This document shows positions 45,251-54,397 of a DNA stretch of 64,000 nt, one piece after another. The translations under genes were made by a program, and so were the position numbers. Position 1 is the stretch's first letter; each line of letters starts with the position of its first letter. The notes under the pieces are model-generated. The model had not been told where the DNA came from and made no database searches. It was given only the letters and a program-made list of their open reading frames with translations. The stretch covers positions 1,612,001 through 1,676,000 of the forward strand of contig NZ_CP133597.1 of the NCBI RefSeq assembly GCF_031200575.1, written 5' to 3'. This DNA is from Ferroplasma sp. (GTDB lineage Archaea > Thermoplasmatota > Thermoplasmata > Thermoplasmatales > Thermoplasmataceae).

Positions 45251-45267
45251 TAGCTATCAATTTCCTC

Positions 45268-45290
45268 ACATAATCTTACTTCGATTATGT
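45268..45290. promoter_or_regulatory. Inverted repeat upstream of the MFS transcription unit
   Basis: ACATAATC at 45268-45275 and its exact complement GATTATGT at 45283-45290 are separated by 7 bases. It lies 18 bases upstream of the small frame start at 45250. An 8-base perfect palindrome at this spacing fits a dimeric regulator site, possibly for the Lrp-type protein at 50.6 kb (inference). Confidence 0.4.
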
Positions 45291-45328
45291 TAATATTTAT
45301 AACTGTATATTATATATAATAATTTTGT

Positions 45329-45349
45329 ATTAAACATAAATAATGTATC
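45329..45349. promoter_or_regulatory. Shared upstream motif, MFS copy
   Basis: The 21-base motif here (ATTAAACATAAATAATGTATC) matches 50504-50524 upstream of the aminotransferase gene in 18 of 21 positions, in the same orientation. The distance to the small frame at 45250 is 79 bases. Confidence 0.35.
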
Positions 45350-45456
45350 GTATTATCTCTATATTATAGGATATTATATCATTATAACCTTAACTCTTCG
45401 TATTTTGTGTAATATGAACTCACATTCTCCTGTTTTATCTTCCTGACTGAGTGAGC

Positions 45457-45990
45457 GAATACAAGGCAAAGGGTGTTAAAATAAGGGTTGCAGAGAACAA
45501 TTACTATGCATATGAGATGACAAGCAGGTTGAATAGTAAAGGCAAGGTCAATGGGGCTGGTCAGATCGGACTAGGATTATGGAAATATAGCAATGCTGTA
45601 TGGATTAGCCAGTAAGACCGTTATAACGACTTTAAAGGAAATATATCCTGCAATGTGGGAGAGGATAATATCATATGGCAACACTGAGAAATAAACAGCC
45701 ACTGCTAATGAAGCCTATGCACTACCTATATGAGAAGCCATATACCTGATGAGATGAACATATAATATTCACATACGTGTTCCTAAACCTTCTTTCACTA
45801 TACCTGTACTTTTAGGTACCCAAGATAATGAATGGGCAATATAGCGTAAGGGGTGTTCTGCATTTATTGTCAAGAATAAAGGCGTGTCTTACAGAATAGA
45901 GAAATCATTGGGGAGATACCTAGAAAGGCGAATGGGATCATTTCTGACATGAACATAGACATGGACATATTAAATAAAAAGGCTTGATTT
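45457..45990 (+). pseudogene. Decayed IS4/IS1634-like transposase
   Basis: The frame from 45457 reads EYKAKGVKIRVAENNYYAYE... to a TAA, the usual opening of Thermoplasmatales IS1634/IS4-type transposases. A shift at about 45613 leads on to TVITTLKEIYPAMWERIISY, again a match to the same transposase (residues about 60-80 downstream), then another stop at 45694. Further pieces to about 45990 are less clear (for example LHLLSRIKACLTE). At least three stops or shifts are present, so it is inactive. No inverted ends found. Confidence 0.5.
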
Positions 45991-46227
45991 AAGGATTATA
46001 AATAAAAATATACAATAACAATACTTCTGCAAAATTACAATTAAAGTGAAAAGATATTAATATGACTCCAACAGTTTGTGTAGCTGAACTGACTTAACAT
46101 ATAGATGAATTTTCTGATATGATGGTATATAGGATGAAGAGATCTATAAGGAAACATTTTACGAGTACATGCTCGGAATAATGCTCCCTCCCGAGTTTAT
46201 GGGAAGAGCATATTAAGTATTTCAGGT

Positions 46228-47652
46228 TTACATTTTATCTTTATCTATATTCACCGTTGCGATATCCCCTACTTTCTTTGCTCTTATTTCAGTGTATATG
46301 ATTCCTAGAACTATCCATATTGCAGCTACTACAGCATACACACCATATGGAAATCCTGGGAATGGTATAACAGTATAATATATAGCAACAGCTATCAAAA
46401 TTGACGCGATAAGAGGAATTAAGAAGTGATATACTATAGAGAAATGGTGATGATTTTTCCTAATAAATATGCCAAGACCAATATTATTAATAAAATGAAC
46501 CAGTAATAGCATTATACCTATCATCACGAATGGATATACTCCTCCATTAAAAGGTCCAAAAAATATACCGTTTATGATGGCGAAAGCAAATCCTGCAATT
46601 GTAATAAGTATTAACACCCTGTGTGGTGATTTATACTTTTTATGGGTCGCATGAAGCCATTTTGGCAATATTCCGTCTCTTGCCATTGCATACATAGTTC
46701 TAGAAACTGAATTATTTATTGCAAGACCAAACATTAGATAACTATTGTATATAATCGCAACGAAAATCATAGCTACTATAAATCCAAATTTTTGGTGAAA
46801 CACTATAATCCCTGGGTCAGGTGATGTTGCAAAAGAAGCCATATTAGAAGCACCCCATGATACCGTGAGCGCATAAGTTATCATGATAATACTTAAATTT
46901 AGGAGCATTACCCATACCATTGATCGCGGAATAAATTTCTTCGGTTCTTTAGATTCTTCTCCAAGCGCAACTACAGAGCCAGAACCGGATAAGGTCGTTA
47001 TTCCTATAATAAAACCTAAAAATATTGGAGCTATGCTACCGTTTGTAAACTTTAACGTAAACGTATTAAATGTGTTGGATGATCCTGCCATGATTATAAG
47101 TATTATACTTGTTACCATCAAAAATGAAACTTCGATTATTCCAGCTATTAAGGCATAGTTTAAAGATAATTTTATTCCTTTATATTCAAATAGAAACACA
47201 AATAGCATATATGGTAAGATCAGGATTATCCAGAGGTATGGAATTGTTGAAATATCTGGGCTTAATAAATAAATCAAAGAAGCTGCACCCAGAAAACCAA
47301 AAGCAGGATAAGCAAGAAGTTCATCCCCCATGAAAAGCCAACCCGTTAATATCCCCCATTTTTTTCCAAGGGAATTGGCCGCAAAACCATAATATCCTGC
47401 AGAGCTAGATAGATATTTTGAAAATTGATAATTTGTATTTAATAATACGAAATAACCCACCCAAGTTAATAAAATTACAAGCGGAGTGGCGCCCAAAGCA
47501 ATAGCAGCCGTACCAGTGACAAGCAATGCAACATCTGCCGCCGGAGCTACGTGGGATTCGGCCTGAAAAACATCATGCCAAAACCCAACTGCCTTTTTTT
47601 TAAGCCCTCGCCCTTCCAAGATATCATCATTAATTGCGCTGGATTCATACAT
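46228..47652 (-). CDS. APC-family amino acid permease
   Basis: A 474-residue, 12-helix amino acid/polyamine/organocation transporter. The opening AVGFWHDVFQAESHVAPAADVA is followed by GTAAIALGATPLVIL, then the GEESKEPKKFIPRSMVW block (helix 6-7 loop) that is a hallmark of APC permeases; AMARDGILPKWLHATHKKYKSP is the helix 8-9 loop hallmark. It is directly downstream (1-base gap) of the semialdehyde dehydrogenase in the same operon, so uptake of the amino acid degraded there is likely. The substrate could be beta-alanine, gamma-aminobutyrate or a branched beta-amino acid. Confidence 0.9.
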   Translation of the reverse strand: MYESSAINDDILEGRGLKKKAVGFWHDVFQAESHVAPAADVALLVTGTAAIALGATPLVILLTWVGYFVLLNTNYQFSKYLSSSAGYYGFAANSLGKKWGILTGWLFMGDELLAYPAFGFLGAASLIYLLSPDISTIPYLWIILILPYMLFVFLFEYKGIKLSLNYALIAGIIEVSFLMVTSIILIIMAGSSNTFNTFTLKFTNGSIAPIFLGFIIGITTLSGSGSVVALGEESKEPKKFIPRSMVWVMLLNLSIIMITYALTVSWGASNMASFATSPDPGIIVFHQKFGFIVAMIFVAIIYNSYLMFGLAINNSVSRTMYAMARDGILPKWLHATHKKYKSPHRVLILITIAGFAFAIINGIFFGPFNGGVYPFVMIGIMLLLVHFINNIGLGIFIRKNHHHFSIVYHFLIPLIASILIAVAIYYTVIPFPGFPYGVYAVVAAIWIVLGIIYTEIRAKKVGDIATVNIDKDKM

Positions 47653-47653
47653 G

Positions 47654-49120
47654 TTACCATCTCTTTATTACTACCTTGCTGTCCGTGTAGAACATTACAT
47701 GGTCAGGCCCACCCTGGGCGTGTAGATCCCCGAAGAACGAATCTTTGTAACCTGCAAACGGATAAAAAGCTATAGGTGCTGCCACTCCTATATTCACCCC
47801 TATATTTCCTGCCTGTACTCCTTCTATATATTTTTCCGCGTATTCCCCGGATTTTGTAAATATTGTAGAGGCATTCCCATACTGGCTTTTATTAATGATC
47901 TCAATTGCATCATCTATGTTTTTAGCTTCTATTACGCTCGCCACCGGTCCAAATATTTCTTCCCGGACAAGTTTCATATCAGAATTGGCATTATCGAATA
48001 TAGAAGGACCAAGGAAATATCCTGAAGAGTATTTTCCCGGGCTAAACTTTCTCCCATCAAGTATTAAATTTGCGCCTTCATTCTCACCTGAATCAATATA
48101 TTTCAGAACTCTGTCTCTATGTTCCGATCTTATCAATGGGCCCAATGTTACATTATCATCCAACCCGTAACCTAACTTAAGCTTTTCTGCTTCCATTTTG
48201 AATTTATCTACTAGTTTTTTATGGTTTTCCGGCAAGGTTACTAAAACTGACCCGGCTAGGCATCGTTCACCTGCATTTCCGTAAAAAGATGAGATAAGGT
48301 GGGGAACAACTTTATCCAGATCAGCATCTGGCATGACCAGCTCATAGTTTTTAGCGGAAGCACCGGCCTGTGCACGTTTATGATTTGCCGCAGCGGTGGA
48401 AACTATGTACTTGGCAGCTCCTGTAGAACCAACGAAGCTCACCCCAGATATCTTTCTATTATTCAGAATTGCATTTACTGTGTTAACAGACCCATTGACT
48501 ATGTTAATTACTCCAGGTGGAAAACCGGCCTGGTTGAGAAGATCTATGGTTTTTTGAAGTGTCAGGGGCGTTTTCTCTGAGGGCTTGACAATTATAGTAT
48601 TTCCTAGGCCAACAGCATATGGTATAAACCAGAAAGCTACCATTATGGGAAAATTAAATGGTGCAATTGCAGCAAAGACTCCCATGGGCACCCTGAAAAG
48701 TTCCTCATCAATCCCTCCGGCAATGTTTTTACTGTTTCTTCCCATGATATTGTATGTTGAAGAACATGCTGCCTCAACATTTTCAATCGCCCGCATAACC
48801 TCTCCCTGAGATTCCTTGAACGTTTTTCCATGTTCAATTGTAACCATTCTGGCCAGTTCATCTGCATTTTCCCGCATAAGATTTTCAAGCCTAAAAAGGA
48901 ACTTTATCCTATCTGTAATTGGTATTTTAGACCATTTTAAGAATGCACTATACGCCTGATCAACCGCTTTATCAACGTTCTCCTTTTCAGTATCATAAAC
49001 CGTGGCTATCTTCTTGCCAAATGCCGGATTATATACATCGAATTCGCTATCTCCACTATTTCCTTCTCTTTTTCCGTTGATGTAGTTAAATACATCATAT
49101 TCCATATTTTCTGCTTTCAT
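47654..49120 (-). CDS. mmsA: Malonate/methylmalonate-semialdehyde dehydrogenase (CoA-acylating)
   Basis: A 488-residue aldehyde dehydrogenase of the MMSDH type. It converts malonate or methylmalonate semialdehyde to acetyl-CoA or propionyl-CoA with NAD and CoA. The opening NYINGKREGNSGDSEFDVYN, the catalytic Cys in GNAGERCLAGSVLVTL and the C-terminal YPFAGYKDSFFGDLHAQGG, followed by FYTDSKVVIKRW, are specific for this CoA-using subgroup rather than common aldehyde dehydrogenases. It overlaps the aminotransferase gene by four bases, and the permease follows by one base. The three genes form one minus-strand operon for beta-amino acid oxidation. Confidence 0.93.
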   Translation of the reverse strand: MKAENMEYDVFNYINGKREGNSGDSEFDVYNPAFGKKIATVYDTEKENVDKAVDQAYSAFLKWSKIPITDRIKFLFRLENLMRENADELARMVTIEHGKTFKESQGEVMRAIENVEAACSSTYNIMGRNSKNIAGGIDEELFRVPMGVFAAIAPFNFPIMVAFWFIPYAVGLGNTIIVKPSEKTPLTLQKTIDLLNQAGFPPGVINIVNGSVNTVNAILNNRKISGVSFVGSTGAAKYIVSTAAANHKRAQAGASAKNYELVMPDADLDKVVPHLISSFYGNAGERCLAGSVLVTLPENHKKLVDKFKMEAEKLKLGYGLDDNVTLGPLIRSEHRDRVLKYIDSGENEGANLILDGRKFSPGKYSSGYFLGPSIFDNANSDMKLVREEIFGPVASVIEAKNIDDAIEIINKSQYGNASTIFTKSGEYAEKYIEGVQAGNIGVNIGVAAPIAFYPFAGYKDSFFGDLHAQGGPDHVMFYTDSKVVIKRW

Positions 49121-50469
49121 TTGATAACCTCCTTATCAGATATTTCCAGTGCCTCATCTATAACACTGAAACCTTGTTCTAATTCTTCCCTGCTTATAAT
49201 CAGCGGTGGGGCAACAATAAAATGGGAAATCCACGTACTTAGGTAAACACCATGATCCATAGCATATTTCGCAATTTTTGCAACAATTTGTGGCCTTCCT
49301 GCAATTTTGTCATCTGCAGTGGTAAATGGTATCCGTTTTTCACGATCCTTATTAAGTTCTACAGCCCCGAAAAGACCTATACTACGTACATCTCCAACAG
49401 ATGGATGCTTTTCTTTCAGTTCCTGTAATTTCTTTGCAAAGAAAGATTCCTGTTTTTTAACATTGTCTAGAACATAATCCCTGTATTCATCTATGGCCGC
49501 TGATGCGGCGGCAAGCATCAAGGGATGTGCCTCATATGTATGCCCATGGGCGAAAATATTATCCTCAAAGTAATCGGATATTTTTCTGTCCACCGCTGTC
49601 AGCGACAGTGGAGCATATGCTGCAGTTATTCCCTTTGCCGCTGTAAGAATATCAGGTTTTACATTCCAGTGGTTAACAGCAAACCATTCCCCAGTGCGGC
49701 AGAAACCTGTCATGACCTCATCTGCAATTAGCAGGACATCATTTTCCTCTGTTATTTCCCTGATTCTTTTGACAAATCCGTCTGGTGGCACAACCACACC
49801 GTTAGTTCCGGTTACTGGTTCAAAAATTACGGCAGCGATGTTGCCTTCCTGCTTTATTATATATTCCAAATTCTCTGCACAGGCTAGATTGCATTCTGGG
49901 TACTTGAGTCCGAATGGGCAGTGGTAGCAGAATTGAGGTGCAACCCTGACAAATCCTGGAGCAGTTTCATAATTATCTACGAGTTTGCGTCTGAAATCTC
50001 CTGTGAGTTGTAGGCTTCCCAGTGTTGACCCATGATAAGAATTATAAAATGATATTATTTTGTTCTTATTTTTCTTGGAATTATACATCCTGGCAATTTT
50101 GATTGCGGCTTCATTTGCCTCGGTTCCTGAAGTTCCATAGAAAAATTTGGTCAAATTATCAGGAATTATAGATTTTAGTTTCTGTGAAACTTCTTCACGG
50201 ATATCAGTATCAAAGGATGGCGCAATGTAAGCAAGTTTATCTGCCTGTTTTTTAATTGCTTCTATGACTCTCTTATTTCCATGGCCCAGATTGGAGCACA
50301 TCAACTGGGAGGACATATCCAGATATTTATTTCCACCTGAATCTTTAAAATAACATCCCTCAGCCGATACTATTTTTAGCGGATGCCAATCCCTCTGCCT
50401 GCTCCAAGTCACAAAGGTATTTTCTGTTGTACTTTTAATATCTTCTATACTTGATTTCACAATGATCAA
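49117..50469 (-). CDS. Class III aminotransferase (beta-alanine/omega-amino acid type)
   Basis: A 450-residue PLP-dependent class III (omega) aminotransferase. PLP contacts are visible in FYGTSGTEANEAAIKIAR, FYNSYHGSTLGSL, the Asp in LLIADEVMTGFCRTGEWFA, and the Schiff-base Lys in PDILTAAKGITAAYAPL, then HGHTYEAHPL. The WSRQRDWHP start and Cys-rich insert FCYHCPFGLKYPECNLACAEN (five cysteines) resemble archaeal members. Located first in an operon with mmsA and an APC permease, it likely transfers the amino group from beta-alanine or 3-aminoisobutyrate to pyruvate or 2-oxoglutarate. Gamma-aminobutyrate is an alternative. The start is ATG at 50469. Confidence 0.9.
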   Translation of the reverse strand: MIIVKSSIEDIKSTTENTFVTWSRQRDWHPLKIVSAEGCYFKDSGGNKYLDMSSQLMCSNLGHGNKRVIEAIKKQADKLAYIAPSFDTDIREEVSQKLKSIIPDNLTKFFYGTSGTEANEAAIKIARMYNSKKNKNKIISFYNSYHGSTLGSLQLTGDFRRKLVDNYETAPGFVRVAPQFCYHCPFGLKYPECNLACAENLEYIIKQEGNIAAVIFEPVTGTNGVVVPPDGFVKRIREITEENDVLLIADEVMTGFCRTGEWFAVNHWNVKPDILTAAKGITAAYAPLSLTAVDRKISDYFEDNIFAHGHTYEAHPLMLAAASAAIDEYRDYVLDNVKKQESFFAKKLQELKEKHPSVGDVRSIGLFGAVELNKDREKRIPFTTADDKIAGRPQIVAKIAKYAMDHGVYLSTWISHFIVAPPLIISREELEQGFSVIDEALEISDKEVIK

Positions 50470-50649
50470 TATTATAATTGTAACTTATATATAAATATTT
50501 GTTATTATACGTAAATAATATATCAATATATAGTGTATAATGAATTTATTATATTATATTTTATGTATTTTATGATATTATTTATCTTTAAAAATATAAA
50601 AATTTAAAATTAGCCAGAATTAATATATTTACATTAATTATCCTCATCC
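50470..50649. promoter_or_regulatory. Divergent promoter region between aminotransferase operon and Lrp gene
   Basis: 180 very AT-rich bases between two divergent genes. They hold the shared motif at 50504-50524, a near-palindrome around TTATTATACGTAAATAAT, and TATA-like runs in both directions (TTATATATAAATATTT at about 50485-50500). The arrangement fits control of the operon by the adjacent Lrp/AsnC protein. Confidence 0.5.
50504..50524. promoter_or_regulatory. Shared upstream motif, aminotransferase copy
   Basis: ATTATACGTAAATAATATATC lies 35 bases upstream of the aminotransferase start and matches 45329-45349 in 18 of 21 positions. The core is ACRTAAATAATRTATC. Confidence 0.38.
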
Positions 50650-51105
50650 ATGGATATGAAAGATATTGAGATCATAAAAAGCATGATGGCCTTGAAAACG
50701 AATAATCTCCAGACTATTGCCGATACGGTAGGCATATCAAAATCTTCAGTACAGAAGAGGATAAAAAAAATGGAGGAGGACCATATAATAAAGGGTTTTA
50801 TTCCAGAATTAAATGAGGATCTATTGCCTGAAACATCAACTGCCATATCTATGATAAAGGCAAAATATGGGCCGGGTTATGCCGAGGAGATAGGTAAGCA
50901 AATTTCACAGATTACTGGGATATGTTCTCTGTATTATATCCTCGGAGATTATGATTTTATGGCTGTAATAAAAGCTAGAGGAAGAAAGGATTTAGAGAGA
51001 ATAATTAATAGTATTTCAGCAATAGAAAGGGTTGAAAGAAGTAATACCATTACCGTACTTAGCACTATGCTAGAAGACTTAACTCTATTTTACCGCCTAG
51101 ATTGA
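50650..51105 (+). CDS. Lrp/AsnC-family transcription regulator
   Basis: A 151-residue regulator. Residues 5-55 form a winged helix-turn-helix (LQTIADTVGISKSSVQKRIKKMEEDHIIKG), and residues 65-150 a RAM ligand-binding domain (YYILGDYDFMAVIKARGRKDLERIINSIS). Such proteins bind amino acids and control amino acid transport or breakdown. It is divergent from the aminotransferase-mmsA-permease operon, the classic place for its own regulator. It has ATG at 50650 (MDMKD) or 50656. Length is normal for a full Lrp. Confidence 0.92.
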   Translation: MDMKDIEIIKSMMALKTNNLQTIADTVGISKSSVQKRIKKMEEDHIIKGFIPELNEDLLPETSTAISMIKAKYGPGYAEEIGKQISQITGICSLYYILGDYDFMAVIKARGRKDLERIINSISAIERVERSNTITVLSTMLEDLTLFYRLD

Positions 51106-51759
51106 ATCTATATATTTTAAAGAATTTCGTATAATATATTGAAACAAGCAAGGTTGCACTATTCATTTTGCTAAAAATTTCAATTTAGTGACATTTCCGG
51201 GAAGATAGTTATAAACTATTCATTATATTAATTCTAGCGATTATAGGAAACTTCCAAAAAATTCAAAAACCTAATATAAATATCTAAATATTGTAGCATC
51301 AAGAATCTACATGTTTCATTAATCTCTAACTCCCGCTATTTTGAGACCCATTCACAGATACATAATTAATCTTGAGGCCATTTCAGACTTGATGATTTAT
51401 TTTTGTTATTTGCAAGGATATCCCGTGCACTCAAAATGAATATGAGATTGATGATTCTGTGGTGTGAAAGAAATGCAGTTTCCAGAATTAATGTATAAAA
51501 AAGTAAGATTGCCCTATTCCAAGTTATAACCTGATTAGTGTGAGGACCCGTTTCAATGAAATCACCAGTAAATGGGCTTGGCGCAGTTGGTGGTAATGCA
51601 CATTCGGTTAATGAGTATGTCCTAAACTATTCTATTCCTGAAAGAACTGCACTGCTTTATAGTATTTTAAACCAATCAAGAGCGATTGCTGATAGTTTGC
51701 CATATGATTAAATTCATGAAAACTATAGCGAGAAAAAAGCGATAATAGTTACAGCTATA
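51106..51759. other. Gene-poor stretch with a peptidase fragment
   Basis: 654 bases between the Lrp gene and the surface protein. Only the 156-base M20 peptidase fragment (51556-51711) is recognised; 51106-51555 has no coding pattern I can support. Confidence 0.4.
51556..51711 (+). pseudogene. C-terminal fragment of an M20-family peptidase
   Basis: A 51-codon frame from an ATG at 51556 reads GLGAVGGNAHSVNEYVLNY and ends ERTALLYSILNQS..., which looks like the last part of M20 metallopeptidases (ArgE/DapE/carboxypeptidase), where a Gly-rich loop is followed by Ala-His-Ser-x-Asn-Glu-Tyr. The His is the final zinc ligand. The upstream frame meets stops at once, so only the end of the gene remains. 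It could be left from a rearrangement when the island formed. Confidence 0.45.
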
Positions 51760-54215
51760 TTACCTATTTTTACGTCTTCTTATTAAATACAGTGCTGTCA
51801 ACAAAGCTATAACTGCGCCACTCACTATAGAATACAAATCAATTCTAGAAATTGATATAGGTTTGCTTATTTTCTGGTAGTTCAATTTAACAGTTACATT
51901 GTGACCATTCACCACGACTTTATAATGAGTTTTTATTATTCTATAATTGCTTATATTAGTAACAGTAAATGTGTATGTTCCATTTAAAACAATAAACGTA
52001 ATGTTTTCAGGCGATGCTGTATGTTTAGATATGCCATTGCCAGTAACATACCATGTTATATTGGATGATAATCCTGATTCTACGAAATTAACCTTATATG
52101 TTTTTAAAAAGTTTATAGATTTTGATATATCGGAACCATGAACAACAATTATACCAGATGCTGGAGAACCTAAATACTTATTATTCTCAACCTCTATATT
52201 AAAATCATACGTTCCATTTAAAACTGGAAAAGTATAAGATGTGTTTTTGGTCTCCCCTGAATTGATATAGATTGATCCATAAGTTAAATTCACAAACCAT
52301 CCTGTTCCAGGAGAAATTCCGGTAGCCGTAAACGTCAAAGAATAATTTTCCGTGGCTGGAGTTCCTGTATAGATTATGGATATCGTACCAGAAACACCAT
52401 TTGCAACATATATATAATTGTTTAATGGGTCATATGCTATTGAATTAGGAGACTCGCCAACGCCTATATTTTCTATAATTTTATTTGTTGCACTATCTAT
52501 TATTGATACATTCGCTGTAGAAGACTCTCCAACGTATATATAATTGTTTAATGGGTCATATGCAATTCCATCTGGAATAGATTGCATGTATATATTTTTA
52601 GCCACACTATTAGTTGTGGTATTAATTACTACAACATGCCTACAAAATAATTCCAGAGCATAGATATAGTTGTTAAAAGAATCATAAACTATGTCATCAG
52701 TGGCCGATCCTACCGGAATTTCCTTTATTATTGTATTTGTCGTACCATTTATAACAGTGATATTGCCCGAATTCATATGGGTAACATACAGATAGTTGTT
52801 TATTGGATTATATGCCACATCTGCAGGGCAATTTTCCACGGTTATGTGTTTAATCAGTTTATTAGTAGATTTTTCCCTAACAGAGACATAGCTATTATGT
52901 ATCCTAGGAAGATAAACGTATCCATTTGACGGGTCATATGCGGAATAAGGATTGTTCATATTTCCGGATCTTATTGCCCCGTTTGAACTGTTTAACAAAT
53001 AATACTGACAATTGGTGCCGTTTACAAAACCAACTTCTCTGTTTTCCGGATTATATGAAATACTGTATGGATCTGTCCCAACCTTTATACTTTTTATTAT
53101 TGTATTTGTTGTGCCATTTAAAACTGTGATATTATCGGACCAGGAATTGTCAACAAATATATGATCATTATGAGGATCATATGTAAAAGCAGTTGGACAG
53201 TCGCCTACCATGAGCTTATTTTTTATTTCATTATTCTTTAACATATAGACATTGTTATTTCCAATACTGGAGATATAAACATATTGGTTTATAGGATCAT
53301 AGAAAATCTGCCTGACCGGTGTGTCAATCGGTATAAAACAAAATGACGGATTCTTTACACCGTATACTCCAACTACTCCCATAAGCATTCCAATTGCATA
53401 AGTATAATTGTTTGATGGGTCATATACTGCAGGGCCATTAGCACATTCTACGGACATTGTAGTAATCACATTAAGTGTTGTGGCATTGATTATTGTGAGC
53501 CATCCATAGTGAGAGGAACAAGATGTCAGGCCAGAAATGTAAACATGATTATTTGCATATGTGTATGAAACACTTACAGGTGTATAATTAACTTTTATGC
53601 TCTTAACAACTTCATTGGTATTTCCGTTTATAATGGAGATATTATTGGAACCATAGTTTACTACAAAAATAAAATTTGATGAATTACTGTATGCAATGCT
53701 AACTGGATCTAAGCCTACACCTATATTCTTTATTATTTTATTGGTTGTGGTATTTATAACCGATATGGAGTTTGAACCAGTGGCTATATATATATATATT
53801 TATTAGAATTATCATATAAAATCGGACATGTACTTATATTAAGAGATATAGATTTTACAATAGTGCCACTACTAACATTCATAATGTAAACACTTTTTGA
53901 AAGTTCACTTGAAACATAAAGATAGTTATTAGAACTGTCATATGCAATGCCAATCGGACACTTCGCGTTTGGGCCATTAAAATTCCCGGGCATTAAAGTA
54001 TTATTATTCACTTCAAGTGTTGACTTAACATACTCACTGTTATTTTTATTATTGGCGGTACCATATATTTTATATTCATCGTGCATGGTACTTGAAGTCG
54101 AAATGTTCTCATTATAAATGCCAGGAGTTGCAATGAATTGAAATGGAGGGGCTATCATTATTATCGCAATAATTATAATCAATACAATAAATATTGACTG
54201 TTTTATATTAAACAC
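51760..54215 (-). CDS. YVTN beta-propeller surface protein, split by a frameshift in a (TA)7 tract
   Basis: A large secreted surface protein in two overlapping frames. The first part (54215 down to 53784) has a signal peptide (IFIVLIIIIAIIMIA) and the first YVTN propeller repeats, ending YDNSNKYIYI before a TAG. The second part (from about 53783 to 51760, an internal ATG exists at 53469) continues the same repeat pattern: IATGSNSISVINTTTNKIIK and so on. At least nine propeller repeats are visible (NNYIYVANGVSGTISII is one). After them come two Ig-like beta domains (starting SLTFTATGISPG and KVNFVESGLSS), a membrane helix and the tail RRRKNR. With six or nine TA units the frame is continuous, giving about 817 residues (six units). 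Seven units, as here, terminate it early. Confidence 0.8.
53785..53798. repeat. (TA)7 dinucleotide tract at the frameshift
   Basis: Seven TA units sit inside the YVTN gene, exactly where the two reading frames part. Loss of one unit or gain of two restores the open frame. This is the type of tract in which slipped-strand replication makes genes switch on and off. Confidence 0.8.
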
Positions 54216-54397
54216 CCATATATGATTATATAAATTTTTTATATTTATATTTTAAGGTTGTCTAGCATTTCTATCTATATTTAAGTAGTATTTAAAGAGT
54301 ATATCATATTAATTTTACTATTTTCTATTTATTTTACTTTATTGCCATAGCTTAAGCTAATGCTATTGCAAATCACGAATAGATTATTATAGAAGTT

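Larger units (their letters stand above)
45251..46227. other. Long gene-poor stretch with transposase remnant
   Basis: This 977-base stretch holds the MFS promoter region with the inverted repeat and shared motif, the decayed transposase (45457-45990), and about 240 bases before 46227 with no clear gene. The end of the APC permease lies at 46228. Confidence 0.45.
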
